Below are positions 33,641 to 45,982 of a stretch of DNA of 64,000 nucleotides, piece after piece. Source of the stretch: Lineus longissimus (Eukaryota; Nemertea; Pilidiophora; Heteronemertea; Lineidae); contig NC_088323.1 in NCBI RefSeq assembly GCF_910592395.1, positions 9,240,001 to 9,304,000 of the forward strand, written 5' to 3'. The notes below the pieces were generated by a model that saw only the letters and a program-made list of their open reading frames with translations, was not told the origin of the DNA and did not search any database. The position numbers were made by a program, and so were the translations under genes. The number at the start of each line of letters is the position of its first letter. Within the stretch, counting starts at the first letter, position 1.

Positions 33641-33775
33641 ATATGGATCTTAGTTTTTTACTTCGGCGATCTTAGTTTTTACTAAAAAAACTCAGATCCC
33701 CTGAAGTAAAAAGACCTAGTTTTTTACTTCGGGATCGTTTTTACTAAAACACTTAGATCCCCTTTAGGTCTTAGT
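33640..33775. repeat. Palindromic AGTTTTTAC/GTAAAAACT cluster
   Basis: Alternating copies of TTAGTTTTTTACTTCGG, GATCTTAGTTTTTACTAAAA and GATCCCCTGAAGTAAAAA form nested inverted repeats. Confidence 0.6.
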
Positions 33776-34661
33776 TTGATACACACCCTCAAAATAGGTC
33801 TATTTTCGAAAAGTTTCCCCTGCTTATAACATGGAGTGGCCGAACCCAGATGCAATCATGTGTGCATGCAAAGTGTCCAAATAGAGGAGCTAATTAGTAT
33901 TCACGCTTAATAGGTTTGCTCCGGGTGTTTGCATCACACCTCATTAACTTCATTCCATTGAGGCCTTTGATCTTTAATGGCCTACTTTGGAAAGACCTAG
34001 TTTTTTTCACAGGTTTTATGGAAACCGACCTTTTGGACAAAGTCGGAGAAAAGTCGGACAATGTCGGAGAAATGTCGGATAAATCAGAAAAAAAGTTAGA
34101 GAAACCGTTAATAAGTCGGAAAAAATCCTCTCACTGGTGCATCACACCGTCCTCGGTTTCCTACGCTTCCGCTTACGTTTGGTGTCCATTAAGAGCAACG
34201 TCGCCAATATTTTGTCCTTGGAGGAGTCCAAAGCCATAGCGTAAAAATCAAAGTGACAAATGAACGTGTATGATTCACCCCAGCAAACAGGACGGGCGAA
34301 GAGTGAACGGGTCACGCGTTGAGAGTGAAAAGTGATTCAATCATTCCTATGTAGCGTCTGCCTTACATTCAAGTCAATTAATAAAATTTTATTTGGGCAT
34401 GAAAGGCACGCTTTTAGGGGTTGCTATTCATACTCTCATAACCGGAAAGTATACTCTCCAAATACTCAATTCTATGTATAAATTACAGTCCAAGCAGTGA
34501 TATTCTTTAAAAAAATTCCAATTTGATCCCGTCATAGAGTCATCGCGTCGTCGAGTCATCGAGTCGAATACGAGACAAGACCACTAATGAATATTCATAG
34601 GTTGGAGGGTCGAGGCCTATCAATTAGATGAGTGCATGTTTTTAACTCTCAAGTACATATG

Positions 34662-34846
34662 TGAGCCATCACAGCAAAACCAGGCGCATGTCGCCCAGAA
34701 GATGAGCCTAAATGACACCAGGAGATAATGGAAGAAATTGATGTGCTCATATTTCACAATAGGCAGACAATAGAGAAATGAACAAACAGTCCGTCTCAAC
34801 CTGCCAAGCTCAGAGCGACATGCGCCTGCTTTTGCTGTGACGGGTT
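34662..34846. mobile_element. MITE family A, copy 1
   Basis: About 185 bp with ends TCACAGCAAAACCAGGCGCA and the inverse TGCGCCTGCTTTTGCTGTGACGGGT. The interior matches 43017-43196 closely (GAAGATGAGCCTAAATGAC, AGACAATAGAGAAATGAACA). The left end (GAGCCATCACAG) has lost the ACCCG seen in copy 2. Confidence 0.85.
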
Positions 34847-35742
34847 ATATATTTGGAGAGGTATTGAAAAAATATTTGTTGTGGCAAGTCTAATAAAAAA
34901 AATATTTGATGAAAAAATTCATTTCGAATTTTGCTAATTGGGTAATAGGGTGCGTGTTTTGAGTTTTTTCTGCCAGTGGCTGAAAAGAGTGGAAATATCA
35001 AAGTCTCTCTAATTTGTCGATTATCAAAAAATTTCCGTGGTCAACTACCTGTTTATTTTTCACCATTTACTTGCCCGACTGTCCGGAATAACATAATCTA
35101 AATTTCAGATTCACAACCTCACGCAGTATTTGATGCGTCGCGGTCAAACATTGACAATTTAACTGCTAAAAGGCTTAAAAAATCAATTGTTGTCTTGTCT
35201 CATACCACAAGCCGGGCGAATATGCCTGAGAGACTGAAGCTGCTCAATATATAGTTGAAATTATATAGCAGCTAGGAGGCTGTATATTCATTTTAAAAAT
35301 CAGAGCTAAACTGAGCGAGGGGCATCCAAGTCTCTCATGCAGCCATGGAAAATAAAATACTTTTTCCCGGACTAGTGCCGGGGGCCGCAAGAGAAACAGC
35401 AAACCCTAGAATGATGTCAGAAAGAATCACGCCTTCACGATATGTAAACATCACATGTATCGTTCCCTACTCGCTTAAACATTCGCCAAGCCAGGCACAC
35501 AGCACACAACCCATATTAAACACAGGGTCTAACACGGCCTTATTCAACGTAAATCAAAGCACAGCCGGAAATCAATGACAGAACCACCAGGCTTACTGGA
35601 CTTTGCGCAATATTTCGCCAAAAAAGTATTCTACGCAACGGTCCCTAGGTGACTTTTCCTATTCATAATACAGCCTGTCCATCCTAGATCGTGGTTACAT
35701 GGGGAGTAATCGTTGTAAAATTAGGCCAAACGCACAGACAGT
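34847..35742. other. No gene recognised
   Basis: AT-rich; short ORFs only. I see no repeats or splice-supported exons. Confidence 0.5.
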
Positions 35743-35745
35743 TAA

Positions 35746-37053
35746 CCCGGGTCCATATTTACAAAAGGCACGCAATATTCTGCTTTGCGATTGCGTTGCG
35801 TGTGCTTTGCGGACACGCTAAATTTGCGAAGCGTGGTATTTACGAAGACCTCGCTAGGGCCTCGCAAGGAAATCGCAAACAGACGGAAAATAGCGTGGTC
35901 GCTAAGTTTGCGAAAAGTCGCAAATAACAGGAGAATTGCATTTAGCGCCAATTTTGAAGGTAGTTCTTTATTTAGTCGTAATTTGGCCATACGGCATGCA
36001 ACATATTATAAGTGAATGCTTTGACGGTCTTGTTGCATTTGTATTGCCCCTGTAGGCCTATAGATAGGGCAAAGTGAGACTCGTTTTTGACTATTTTCGA
36101 AACAGTTGGCTGACTTAATCCGCCTAGGTCTGCAGAATCAAACTGTAACTGCCCGGATGCGAAGTACCTAATGGCACATAGGCATTGTGGAGAGGCCGGT
36201 ACCGACTGAGACATTTTAGTTGGTGGTTCTAGGTCGTCCTTTATGAGATCTATTACTTCGAAAAGCACGTGTCGTGGAAGTCTAAACCTCCTTATGAGTT
36301 TGGCATCGCTGTATGAATCCAGTGGGTTAGTTCTATCTAGAAACACCCTTGGCTCCCGACGTAAATGGCGTCGCTGTTCCTCTGCTAGCAGGTGTAGAAG
36401 AGCCATTCTCGACACTGTACATGTACATGTATATATAGACTCTTAAGGCCTACCTGTGCCCAAATGTAGGATTGTGACCTAGACTATTGGCCTTGGCCTT
36501 TATGTAGTGTACATCATTACATAATAAGCCTCCACGGCGATTGAAGCATTTAAATAATGACACAATAGGCCATTAATAGGCATATCGAGGGTAGTCGTTC
36601 TCAAAGAGATGTGGTTGCCTTGAAGAATAATTTAAAACCAAAACTGGTTTTCAGCCTGAAAGGGTTAAAATACCTGCATGGCCCTCACCGAGTCTCAAAA
36701 TGTGCTAATAAATCGAAGTGGTATCGGTGACATGCAAAGAATGTATTTCGAGTACGTATAGAAAAACTCAACCGGATTTTGCCACCCCTTGTTACAGTTT
36801 GCGGGAGGGTATGGACCTCCCGCAAAAAATCTGAACTTTGCGAGGTAGTCGCAAACGGTTTGCGAGATCGGAAGGGTTGCGGGTCTTTCGAAAATACTGT
36901 GCAAACTTTACGTTGCGATTGCGATCCTCTTGCGTGATCGCTAAATTAGCGTCTAAGTTGCGATGCGTAGCCTTCATAAATAAGAAATATTGCGTTGCGA
37001 GGTCTTTTCCTGCCCGCAAACATTGCGTGCCTTTCGTAAATATGGACCCCGGG
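35746..37053. mobile_element. Decayed Harbinger-type element
   Basis: Ends CCCGGGTCCATATTTAC(A)AAAGGC then ACGCAAT at the left and their inverse (ATTGCGTGCCTTTCGTAAAT then ATGGACCCCGGG) at the right form terminal inverted repeats of about 30 bp. Flanking triplets are TAA and TAC, one mismatch from a 3-bp duplication. GCGATTGCGTTGCG-type words are repeated inside both ends. It contains only the N-terminal half of a HARBI1-type transposase on the minus strand. At about 1.3 kb it is an internally deleted, non-autonomous relative of the family, different in its ends from the 25-kb element. Confidence 0.7.
35972..36415 (-). pseudogene. HARBI1-type transposase, N-terminal half
   Basis: The ORF reads RRFRLPRHVLFEVIDLIKDD, then CAIRYFASGQLQFDSADLGG and LSQPTVSKIVK, matching the DNA-binding N-terminal region of Harbinger transposases (compare the 25.5-kb protein: KFVRRYRISKDTF..., GVSQSTVCRVV). 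After KIVK the homology stops, and the remaining codons to 35972 are unrelated. The DDE nuclease domain (about 200 residues) is absent. The first Met of the family may be at SRMALLHLL. Confidence 0.7.
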
Positions 37054-38236
37054 TACCACTATGTTTACGATGCGAACAAGCCGTGTAAGTCATTATCAGC
37101 ATTTAGTTCATTGAACATTTGCGGGTACAGCGTCACAGGGAGCAGCATTGAACGGTAAACAGGTTCACATCATATTCAGACAACGGCTTGTAACGGCCAT
37201 ACAGGAAATGATTCGTATCAAAAACCGACGATCAAAACTATTCGCTTGCTGAGAGTATACATTACGCGCATACATTACATTCAGACATTTGAGCTTCCAA
37301 GCTTTGAGAAATAACAGGTCATGTGCGAATTTGGCATGTAATTTTGGTGATTTACGTGAGTACATTTTCAACCCCGAAAAGTGTGAAGTGAAGTTATGCT
37401 TTTATTTAGTAAAAATCGGTAGGCATGTCCAACAAGACATGTGTCTCAGCTGCCTGGGTGGATGTGGGTCATCACTCACTGGTGACTGACACCATGTATC
37501 GAACTTGACGTACCGGGGTAAAACATAATGGTCGCTCCCCCATTTCGCTCGTTTCGTTTCGTTGCGCAAAGTCCAGTAAGCCGAACCACCACACCCTAGA
37601 AAATGCGATGTAATAGCTTCGCTGACCCTATCGACCGCAAGCACGAGTGCTAAATAGAACGCAGTAGGTCGTATACACTACCCATGTTCGTATACTAGTA
37701 TATTGCATAGACATAAAGCGGGCCAGGCTGCACATGGAAAGTAAACTATCTTTTCTCTAAATTTGGACATGACCCTATAACCCTTTGGGTTGGCAGACAC
37801 CCTTGCTCGGTTCTGCTCAATCTGGCCCTCGCAGGGCTTTTTTAAGCCTTCGCAAGGCTACAATGACAGGGCTGTAATATAATATAACCTTATACTTAAC
37901 AACCGCTGGACAAGAAGGTAGCCAAGAACCAACACCCAACTCTACAGACCGGGCCTAAAACTAACACCTCATCAGGAGAACAACGAACTAAAGTCCGCAC
38001 ACCACGGCTTCTACCAAACGTCACTCGTAACCTTACTAAGCCACGTGTTAAGTTTTGTTGTTGTTTTTTGTTGAGGTTGATCTTGTTTTAAAAACAATAG
38101 AGCCGCACGGACAAGACACTTTATACCTTTTACTTGTTTCTTATGTCCATTCATCTTTTGATCCCGTACTACTTGAATTTGGATATGATTTCTACTATAA
38201 ACGAATTCCGAGAGTTTTCCATGGCTAATGTACTTT
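37054..38236. other. No gene recognised
   Basis: No protein domain seen. It includes a short CCTCGCAGGG / AAGCCTTCGCAAGGC GC-rich segment near 37820-37865 that can form small hairpins. Confidence 0.5.
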
Positions 38237-39415
38237 TTAATAAACTCTTTGACTATAGATCTTCGCGACTAAAGGTATACGCTGGCCCCTCTTCCCTCTT
38301 GGCCAGCCGACGAAATCACCATCTTTGGTTTGAAAGAGAGCATATGCCGTGGCAAATCTGGCTGGGAAGGACATCAGCAACCTCATTTGGCCACTCCCGC
38401 TAATTATTGATTTGTTTTTAGTTTTGACCAGATCATTGGCTCTGTGAACGATTTCGTACACATTTAGAAACTTTCCATGCACATCGTATCTTTTAAGAAA
38501 TCTTTTGATTCGTTTGTCAGCTTCAACTATGAGGTATTTGTTTCCAAGCAGATAGGCTTCGTTATAATGATACCTGAACCATAGGTCATTGAAGACCTCC
38601 ATTTTTGTTTTATCATCAATGAGAGTTTTGCTTCGGATTGTTAAAGGTCTGAAGGTAATCGAATAAATGCAGTCTTTATCACACTGGATATTTTTTAGTT
38701 GAAGACTCCTTTCGTACAACGGGGAATTTGCCTTTCGACGCTGCCGTACTAACCCCAAGTTCTTTACATGTTTAAGCATGAAGAAAAGTCTACAGTCGTT
38801 TATCCTGAACCAGTGTAGAAATGACAGTGTGGTGACGACGATGGATCCTTTCGTCCTGCTACTGCCATATCTTCGTTTCGTCGCATAAGTTAGCTCCAAT
38901 AAAGCATTTTCCCCACATATTGCCACTCTAAACCACCGAAAACGTTTACGCCCACTCACAAAACGCGTCTTAAATTCATTAGAAGGGATTTTTAGTTTCC
39001 GTATGTTACCTTCAAGGTCAAATATGGTCATTTTGGTCATCATCTCTACCGACACAAACCAGTTAGCTCTTGTATTACTTATTCCTACTAAACTATTCCC
39101 ATACACACCAGATATGAGGACTAGCTCTTTCACAGTAAAATGCCCTGTCAGTATATAAGAAGACATAGTCTTGTTCAGGCGATAGACATACACATTTCGA
39201 GGCGATGAGAAGACAAAATCTGCGGGAGCCGCCATCACGACTGCCTGGAGTCCCTGGTGGTAATAAACGCTAGCATTTTGCGCTGGAAACTCTCCTGTAA
39301 TTGTGATATCTTGCTTCAAGTGATATGGATGCTGAATCACAGAGCACAACACCTTTAGTGACTGAGAGTTGCAACCGATATGTTTAGTCGAGTCGTTCAT
39401 TTCCTGCCCAAACAT
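38237..39415 (-). CDS. Uncharacterised 392-residue protein, possible beta-propeller
   Basis: This is the longest uninterrupted ORF without a transposon signature. It starts MFGQEMNDSTKHIG and has no signal peptide or membrane segment. The first half has alternating short hydrophobic strands and turns (NVYVYRLNKTMSSYILTG, ELVLISGVYGNSLVGIS, KMTIFDLEGNIRKLKIP, FRWFRVAICGENALLELTY), the rhythm of beta-propeller blades such as NHL or WD-like repeats. The second half is basic (RIKRFLKRYDVHGKFLNV). Degenerate relatives lie at 60272-60990 and 5790-6008, so it belongs to a multicopy family. It may be a single-exon gene or the last exon of a longer one. I do not recognise the function. Confidence 0.55.
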   Translation of the reverse strand: MFGQEMNDSTKHIGCNSQSLKVLCSVIQHPYHLKQDITITGEFPAQNASVYYHQGLQAVVMAAPADFVFSSPRNVYVYRLNKTMSSYILTGHFTVKELVLISGVYGNSLVGISNTRANWFVSVEMMTKMTIFDLEGNIRKLKIPSNEFKTRFVSGRKRFRWFRVAICGENALLELTYATKRRYGSSRTKGSIVVTTLSFLHWFRINDCRLFFMLKHVKNLGLVRQRRKANSPLYERSLQLKNIQCDKDCIYSITFRPLTIRSKTLIDDKTKMEVFNDLWFRYHYNEAYLLGNKYLIVEADKRIKRFLKRYDVHGKFLNVYEIVHRANDLVKTKNKSIISGSGQMRLLMSFPARFATAYALFQTKDGDFVGWPRGKRGQRIPLVAKIYSQRVY

Positions 39416-39959
39416 TATTTGCCTGCCCGTGCCACTCGGACAACATCGATCACACCAACCTCAATTTATCATGGTACTGCCTCAACCATTAAAGACAGAG
39501 AAAAATCAGCGACCCATTGTTCTTGGCAAACCCAACTACCGAGCCATTGCTCGTTAAGACTCGGAAAGTCAGTCACTGATTCTCCGATGGAGTTAGCTGA
39601 AGATTACTTATTCAGAAAGAGCGTCCTCGATAACCTATGTTTGGATGCTGCTTCCATCCCTTGCTCATTTTGTCTAGATTGCCACAATGATATTCTGTAC
39701 GGTCTTCCGAAAAGTAGCGCATTCAAAATACGGCTGCCATGTCGCCGGCGGAAGTTTGGGCATAAACACCTGTGCTATAATAATTGCACTTGCTGCTGGT
39801 AAAATTCAGGATCTCATACAAGGCGTTTCTCATGGTATACAGGGTTTTAAGCGGACCAGTCCTGCACAAAAGTATTTCGATGGGATAATACGACCAAAGA
39901 ACAATCCACAGCATCACGATCTTCAAACATTGTCCAACTTTATGTGAAGAAAACTAGGA

Positions 39960-40195
39960 CAGGTTTTGGAGATCGTACTTTCTCATCCTATATTTGTCCT
40001 GTGCCCCGTTGCTGTGTAACGGTCTCCCCAGCATGTGAAACTCTATCTACACATTGACACTTTCAAAAGTCGGCTTAAGACCAAGTTGTTTCACGACCAC
40101 TTTGGTACGGTAGCGCCTTTATCAGGCTTTGGAAAGGCGAAATATGTATGTTACGCTATTATAACTATCATCAGCTAGTCTATGAACAAAATTCT
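39960..40195 (+). mobile_element. 3' fragment of a non-LTR retrotransposon
   Basis: The reading HIDTFKSRLKTKLFHDHFG (about 40052-40108) is the C-terminal signature of CR1/RTE-like polyproteins, preceded by a NGLP-like codon string. Upstream domains are missing. Confidence 0.6.
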
Positions 40196-42050
40196 CTTTT
40201 TGAGCTGCTTTGCCTTGGCTATATGATCCATGACCATAGCATATTTGACAGAGCATCCCTCGACAACGTAAGTATTAATGTTGGATTTAGACTTCTAGTC
40301 ACCCTGGGTGTGCAGTTATCTCACATCATGATTGTGCTTGGATATCAAAATATGACAAAATAGATCTGTATGTTTCTGAGACTGCACTAAACATTGAGAT
40401 ATCGCAAAATATATCAAAGTTAAATATAACAATATCTCAATATCATAGTGACACAGAGACAAAATATTGACATTCGATCCGTTAATTTAACCGTCACCTG
40501 GGTGTGAGGCATACATTGAGGCGGTAAGAACCAGTTTACTAAGTGACTTTCAATTTTTGAAGAAAAAATGGTTAATTCTGGGTCCTCAATATCTGATTTT
40601 TGTATGGAAAAAAAGTGGAGTGCTGCCATCAAAGAGTAAACTACTGCTGTCAAAAAAATAGAATTCAGCGTAATAGGTTGTACAAGCACTTAACTCATTT
40701 AAAAAAAAAAGATTCGCTTAGGCGACTTTGGTTCTCACCGCTTCAATTGCTGATGCTATCGTGTTCGTAAAGTACATATGGGTTGATCGACTTCCCACAC
40801 AGCCACGACGAGCAACACCACAATATAGCTTCGGATCTAGTAGACTGCAAGCCATACATGCCATAATCACATTGAAACCTTAGACAGAGGCTCAGTACGA
40901 GTATTTTCTATGGAAATGTGCTAACTCTATGTGTTAGTGTTAACTCAATGCCATGCGAGTTAACTCGGAGTGAACACTAGAAAAAAAATTTGTTTATTTT
41001 GAACTAACATTTGGTTGTCTTAAAACTTTGCAAAGATATATAATATATTGGTTAACAGCAGGCTTATTCTTGTTAATAGTGTTAATCCAGGGGTAACCAA
41101 AGGATTTGACCTCACCAAGTGCGTCTTAACCAGTGCCCGTGGTCATTGAAATCAAGGACACAAACTAACCTTTAACCTTTAACTTTTTTGCCGGGATTAG
41201 TATTTTGAATGTGTAGAAGTAGAAAGTGCCCTCCCGGAAAAAGTATCCGGCCCTGTTGTATTCTGACGGATTGTTTGATATGTTCAATGGTGGCCTCAAC
41301 CGTCAACAGCTGAGAGCATAAAGCGTATAGTCAAATCATATGAAATTCTTTCCAAGGACATTTCAAACTTCTACACCCAAAAAAAACAAACATATCCCAC
41401 ACAGCAAACCAAAATTATATGCACCACCCTAATTCGATTAGAGGCTACACAGAGCAATTTTTTGACATCTTCTCTAGCGAACTATGTGGTGATTCAAAGC
41501 GCAGTACTACTAGATTCCAAAAGGGGTGATTCAATTGACTCGGGGAAATATCTTTTTTTTTTAAATACAAAACCATCTCGTTTGATTTCTGCCAGTGTGG
41601 TTCACCGCTCGACTCGCAGCCTCACGGGTTTCCAAGACAAAGACCACCAAACGGGTGTGGTCTGATGTATACCTCTTGAAATTGAGCCCGTGCGGTTTTG
41701 TGTATGAAACCTCCGAAAATCGGAAATCGAACCTTGCAAACCATGCTAACCGAGAGAGCTCCAAAACTATACAGATTCCAGACAAAAAAAAATGTCCAGC
41801 TTTCTCTTAAAAAGGACCGACTAAATCTTAATAGTGAGTTTTTTCCTGCTATCGTAATAAGATCTAGCCCCACCACACATCAATCTGGAAAGTGCAGATA
41901 TATCTCCGGGCTACTACTTGGGAACCTCCTTTGACATGGAGGACCAGAAAAATAGAATTCCTCTCGATCAATTATCTATCACATATACCATTGGGAGAAA
42001 CCAATAGTGTTTTACACAGTCACTTGGTTGCTCAAAAAGGTACACGTACC
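40196..42050. other. No gene recognised
   Basis: AT-rich, overlapping short ORFs on both strands around 41560-41876 with no recognisable domain. Homopolymer A tracts at 40701 and 40981. Confidence 0.5.
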
Positions 42051-42051
42051 T

Positions 42052-42304
42052 TTTTCTGGTATACCCGTGAACCCATTTGACGACACGCCACCACCCTCTC
42101 CATACGCGTGGCCTTCTTTTCACTCAGATGACAGAGAAATCGTGCATCAACGTGTAGCACGGCTACTGTTAAGCAGTCCGGATTGATACACAATAGAGCA
42201 CACGCTAAAAGAGAAATAGCATCGTGTGTGCCTCCATCTGGTTGACCGATGCCGATGTTAAAGACAACTATAGTGAACTCTGCACTGTGTTTAAGCGCCG
42301 CCAT
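42052..42304 (-). CDS. Possible first coding exon of an unknown gene
   Basis: From ATG 42304 the minus strand reads MAALKHSAEFTIVVFNIGIG and continues with a hydrophobic Cys-containing stretch (SLLACALLCINPDCLTVAVL). It ends at AAAAAG/GTACGT, a strong donor. Partner exons downstream (below 42050) were not found. No relative is recognised, so this is a weak gene call based on composition and the splice site. Confidence 0.25.
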
Positions 42305-43016
42305 GTCTACCAAAGCCAACGAACATAAACAAAACTCATCAATCCAGCGATCACCTAGTACTGTAAGTTAACGCCGTTAAACGTCATAATTGATCTGTTT
42401 GTCTGCAGCAAGATGTCTTGACATGTCGTATTCAATATTTTACGCGCACCATGTCGATGATTTCGGGTTGACTTAGGCACATCGGATGGGATTAGTCATG
42501 TCAAGGATGGCTAGCTCGAAGCATCCCGATGACGAATAGATGGCGGTCCCAACCCGTGAAAACGATTCCGTTCCATATAACAACGATAATTGCGATCGAA
42601 ATGAGAGCTTGGAGTCGTCTATCGGAAAGTGTCACCTGCAGAATTTACTCCCAATTATGCGACATCTGTGATTTTATTGCAGAACTGAAATCATTGGCCA
42701 ATCTGGGAGAGTCTCATATTGTGATCGTATTAGATCAAATTTACTCATCAATATTGTATTCAAATTTAAGGATGAATTTACGAGAATTCACGATGCTTCT
42801 CGATATCTTACTATGGGGAATATTATGCAAACACCATGGGTGCCGTCTTTTAGAGAGAATTCGAGCTTTTGCTCAGCACGACTTCGCAGACCAGACTTAT
42901 TGTTCATTTTAACAATATAGGTTAGTCCATACTTGATATCACATGTATATGCATGCACCAGAATCATGGAGAGTCTTGCTGAAATAAAGAAACGACCGTT
43001 CCGTCTGACAAGAATG

Positions 43017-43196
43017 TGACCCGTCACAGCATAACCAGGCGCATGTCGAACAGAAGATGAGCCTAAATGACTCCAGGAGATAATGGAAGAAATTTACGAA
43101 ATTCACAAAAGGCAGACAATAGAGAAATGAACAAACAGTCCTTCTCAACCTGCCAAGTTTAGAGCGACATGCACCTGGTTTTGCTGTGACGGGTCA
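43017..43196. mobile_element. MITE family A, copy 2
   Basis: 180 bp with near-perfect terminal inverted repeats TGACCCGTCACAGCA(T/A)AACC / GGTTTTGCTGTGACGGGTCA extending to about 31 bp (..AGGCGCATGTCG). Interior matches copy 1 at 34662-34846. No ORF of its own. Confidence 0.9.
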
Positions 43197-45570
43197 CAAA
43201 TGTGCTAACTGTAAAAAACGATATTTCAAGATCATTTATCAGCCTCACACAGTAAACGAGTTCAGAGATATGTATCTGGTACGTTTGGCACCAGGACAGC
43301 TGTGTCTTAACAACTTCACAAATCTGCACCTGATATACAGTACCTACTTGTATAATTCGCCGCAGTCCAGGCCTCGTAAATTTTCTAAGACCATATTATG
43401 GTTCATACAGTCGGAGTGAGTGTGTCTAGAAGATCAGCCGATTATGATAACACAAATCCCGGGGTGATCATGAGACACGTAACATGTGAGGTGCGTATTA
43501 ATATCTAAAACCTGTGTAAAAGAAATGTCCCCCGGGAATCTAAGTCCGTTACTTTTGTTAAAATGAATAGAGTCGCCGAGTTCCTTTGTTGAAGATTATT
43601 TAGCTTACCACATTCGTTTACAATACACAGCTATTGTATGGGGTCCTGCATTCCTAGGCCGTCCATTCCTTTTACACCGGGCCTGAAAGTCGTAATAAAT
43701 CCTGAAGATGGCCTGTTATGAATGTCTGTGGTTTTTACTCGGTTATGGAATTATTTGTTATTCTTTTGATGACATTTCCCGACGTAACTGTCGCTTCTAA
43801 TACACATGAGGTAATCCTTTGACAATTAACATGATTGGCGAGGTCACTTTCACAATTTAGATGTGACAGTGTCAAAAGGTTATAAAAGCAAGTGCCTAAA
43901 TACAAGTATTCTCACCTGAGAACAATTTTAGCCATGAAACATAAATGTTGTCAGTAATTGAATCAAAAAAGTTGGTTCTTCTAATGTCCTTGGTCCTGTC
44001 CTGTGACTGATTCTAAATGGGAACGACAGCCGTTTCATGTAATTACTCCAAACTAGGCGCAAAAGATGATCGTGTACCATTTTCTTATCAATTTGCTCGA
44101 GAGTATTATATTGTAATGGGAACAACCGAAGCGCCTAGGTCTTCCCCATTAACAATTGTCCATGATTGTTAACTGTGTTTCGGCAAACGTTCAACCGAAA
44201 TGTCACACCGCCCAAGCATAGACGTAGCCTCATTCCCTAGCCTGAATACTTCCCTACGCAGCAAGCTATGTCATGAGTGGTCCTTTGACACCCTAATATG
44301 AATGGCTTCATGGCGGTGCTCTTCATATTCACCTCAACTTGAAACACTCGGACTTGAAAATTAACGGCTGCTTAGACCGTGGCAAATTATACAAGTAGGT
44401 ACTGTATGTTGACATCCATACTCGCACAGTGCCAAAATAAAATAAAAATAGGTTACTGGAATTGATCAATTGACGCCATCTTGGATATCGCAATCTTGAG
44501 ATTCAGGTGTTTGATAAGCCTACGCCATATACTGTGTCACCCGTTCAGACCGTAAATCTCATTCAGGGGAGAATTAGTGCCACGTTAATTCGTCAAACGT
44601 TTTATTTTATCAATAAAATCAAAACAAGATCATTATAATTAAAATCTGACACTTACTGGTGGATTTTAAGATGATTTTATGGAGAACTATAAACGCAGCG
44701 TAGGGCAGCAATCATTTTTTGGGGCTGTACATGTGTGGTGACCTCATTGCAATTCGAAAAATTGTTACCTTTTCTATATCCGCGGTACTGCTTTTCAGAT
44801 GGGTGCAACTTACTAATTCTAGAGGCGTTGTAAGGAACGAAATCAGCGCCTCTAGTGTCAAGATTGATTTGACATCAAGACACTTACCTGGCTGACGGTG
44901 GTTGCAAAGCAGAAGCAGTGTAAGGTTAGTCACAAGAGGTACTAAAAGACTACAACATCATCCTGCAGGACTGTGCTGAAGGGAAACCGAAAAAGAAGAT
45001 CTCTTCGGAGAATTTGCTGGAATGATCAAGTTCCAAATGACAGAGAACACAGGATTTATCGCCAATACTTTACCGTCACCGCTCGCTCACGGGGCAAAAT
45101 GATAATGATGAGGAACCGACGGTAATATTTACTTGATTAGCTCTTACTCTCATGAAATACAGAATTGGTTTCGAACTGAAACAGTAGCACAATACAATCT
45201 AAGGAACAATAACAGTTGTTATAAACGGCGTGATCCTAACCGTTATGGATAGCATGGGTAAGATCGATTCTGATGACTGATGATAGCTGCTGGCTCATTG
45301 ATTATATTCATTGTTCTCCGTTACAAAACAAAACCTATATGACAACACAAACACATTAGATGAATAGTTCATCCTATGGTTGGTTTGAGACAAAAAAACA
45401 TGATATGTAATATAAAGTAAGAATGCTACATGTAGAAAACATGTGTAAAACATTATCAAACATCCTGATATTCCAACTTCAATTGTACAGATAGGTACCA
45501 GATTAATCATTATCTGATACACATACAAGACTGGATTTTGTTAATCACCAGTACATTACATCATTGGATC
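43197..45570. other. No gene recognised
   Basis: Only short ORFs. A modest palindrome around GCGCTTCTAG / CTAGAGGCG near 44815-44855. No domain or convincing splice structure. Confidence 0.45.
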
Positions 45571-45982
45571 TGACATGGTACTTAAGATGGGAATGATAGT
45601 TAATTACAATAACAATATCTTGATTGCACCCATTAATGCTAAACTTCGTAAGATAGATGTTGATAATAAAACAACTTTATCACCACCAATGATGAGAGGA
45701 CAAAGTGTTAATACAATCGGGGTGGAGACTATGACTATGACTTCGTCAAGAGGACCAAGTTTGACTAATGATGCAATTATCAATAAACCTATTAGTAAGA
45801 TTGAGAATAAACCTGTTCACACTCATGTTGACCACAGTCATGTTGCTGTTGATCATATTACTGAGCTTGGTAATAGGCCTTCTGTTACCGATAAATAGGG
45901 GAAAAGCAGATGACACACATGATGTTAAGAAATTCACCTGGAAAGACAATGGAATCTTTATACATCGAACAATGACAAGCCG

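Noticed and set aside
45575-45898. 107-codon ORF before the Polinton-like integrase relic
   Set aside because: Rich in Asn, Thr and Ile, with no recognisable domain; adjacency alone does not support calling it a Polinton gene.
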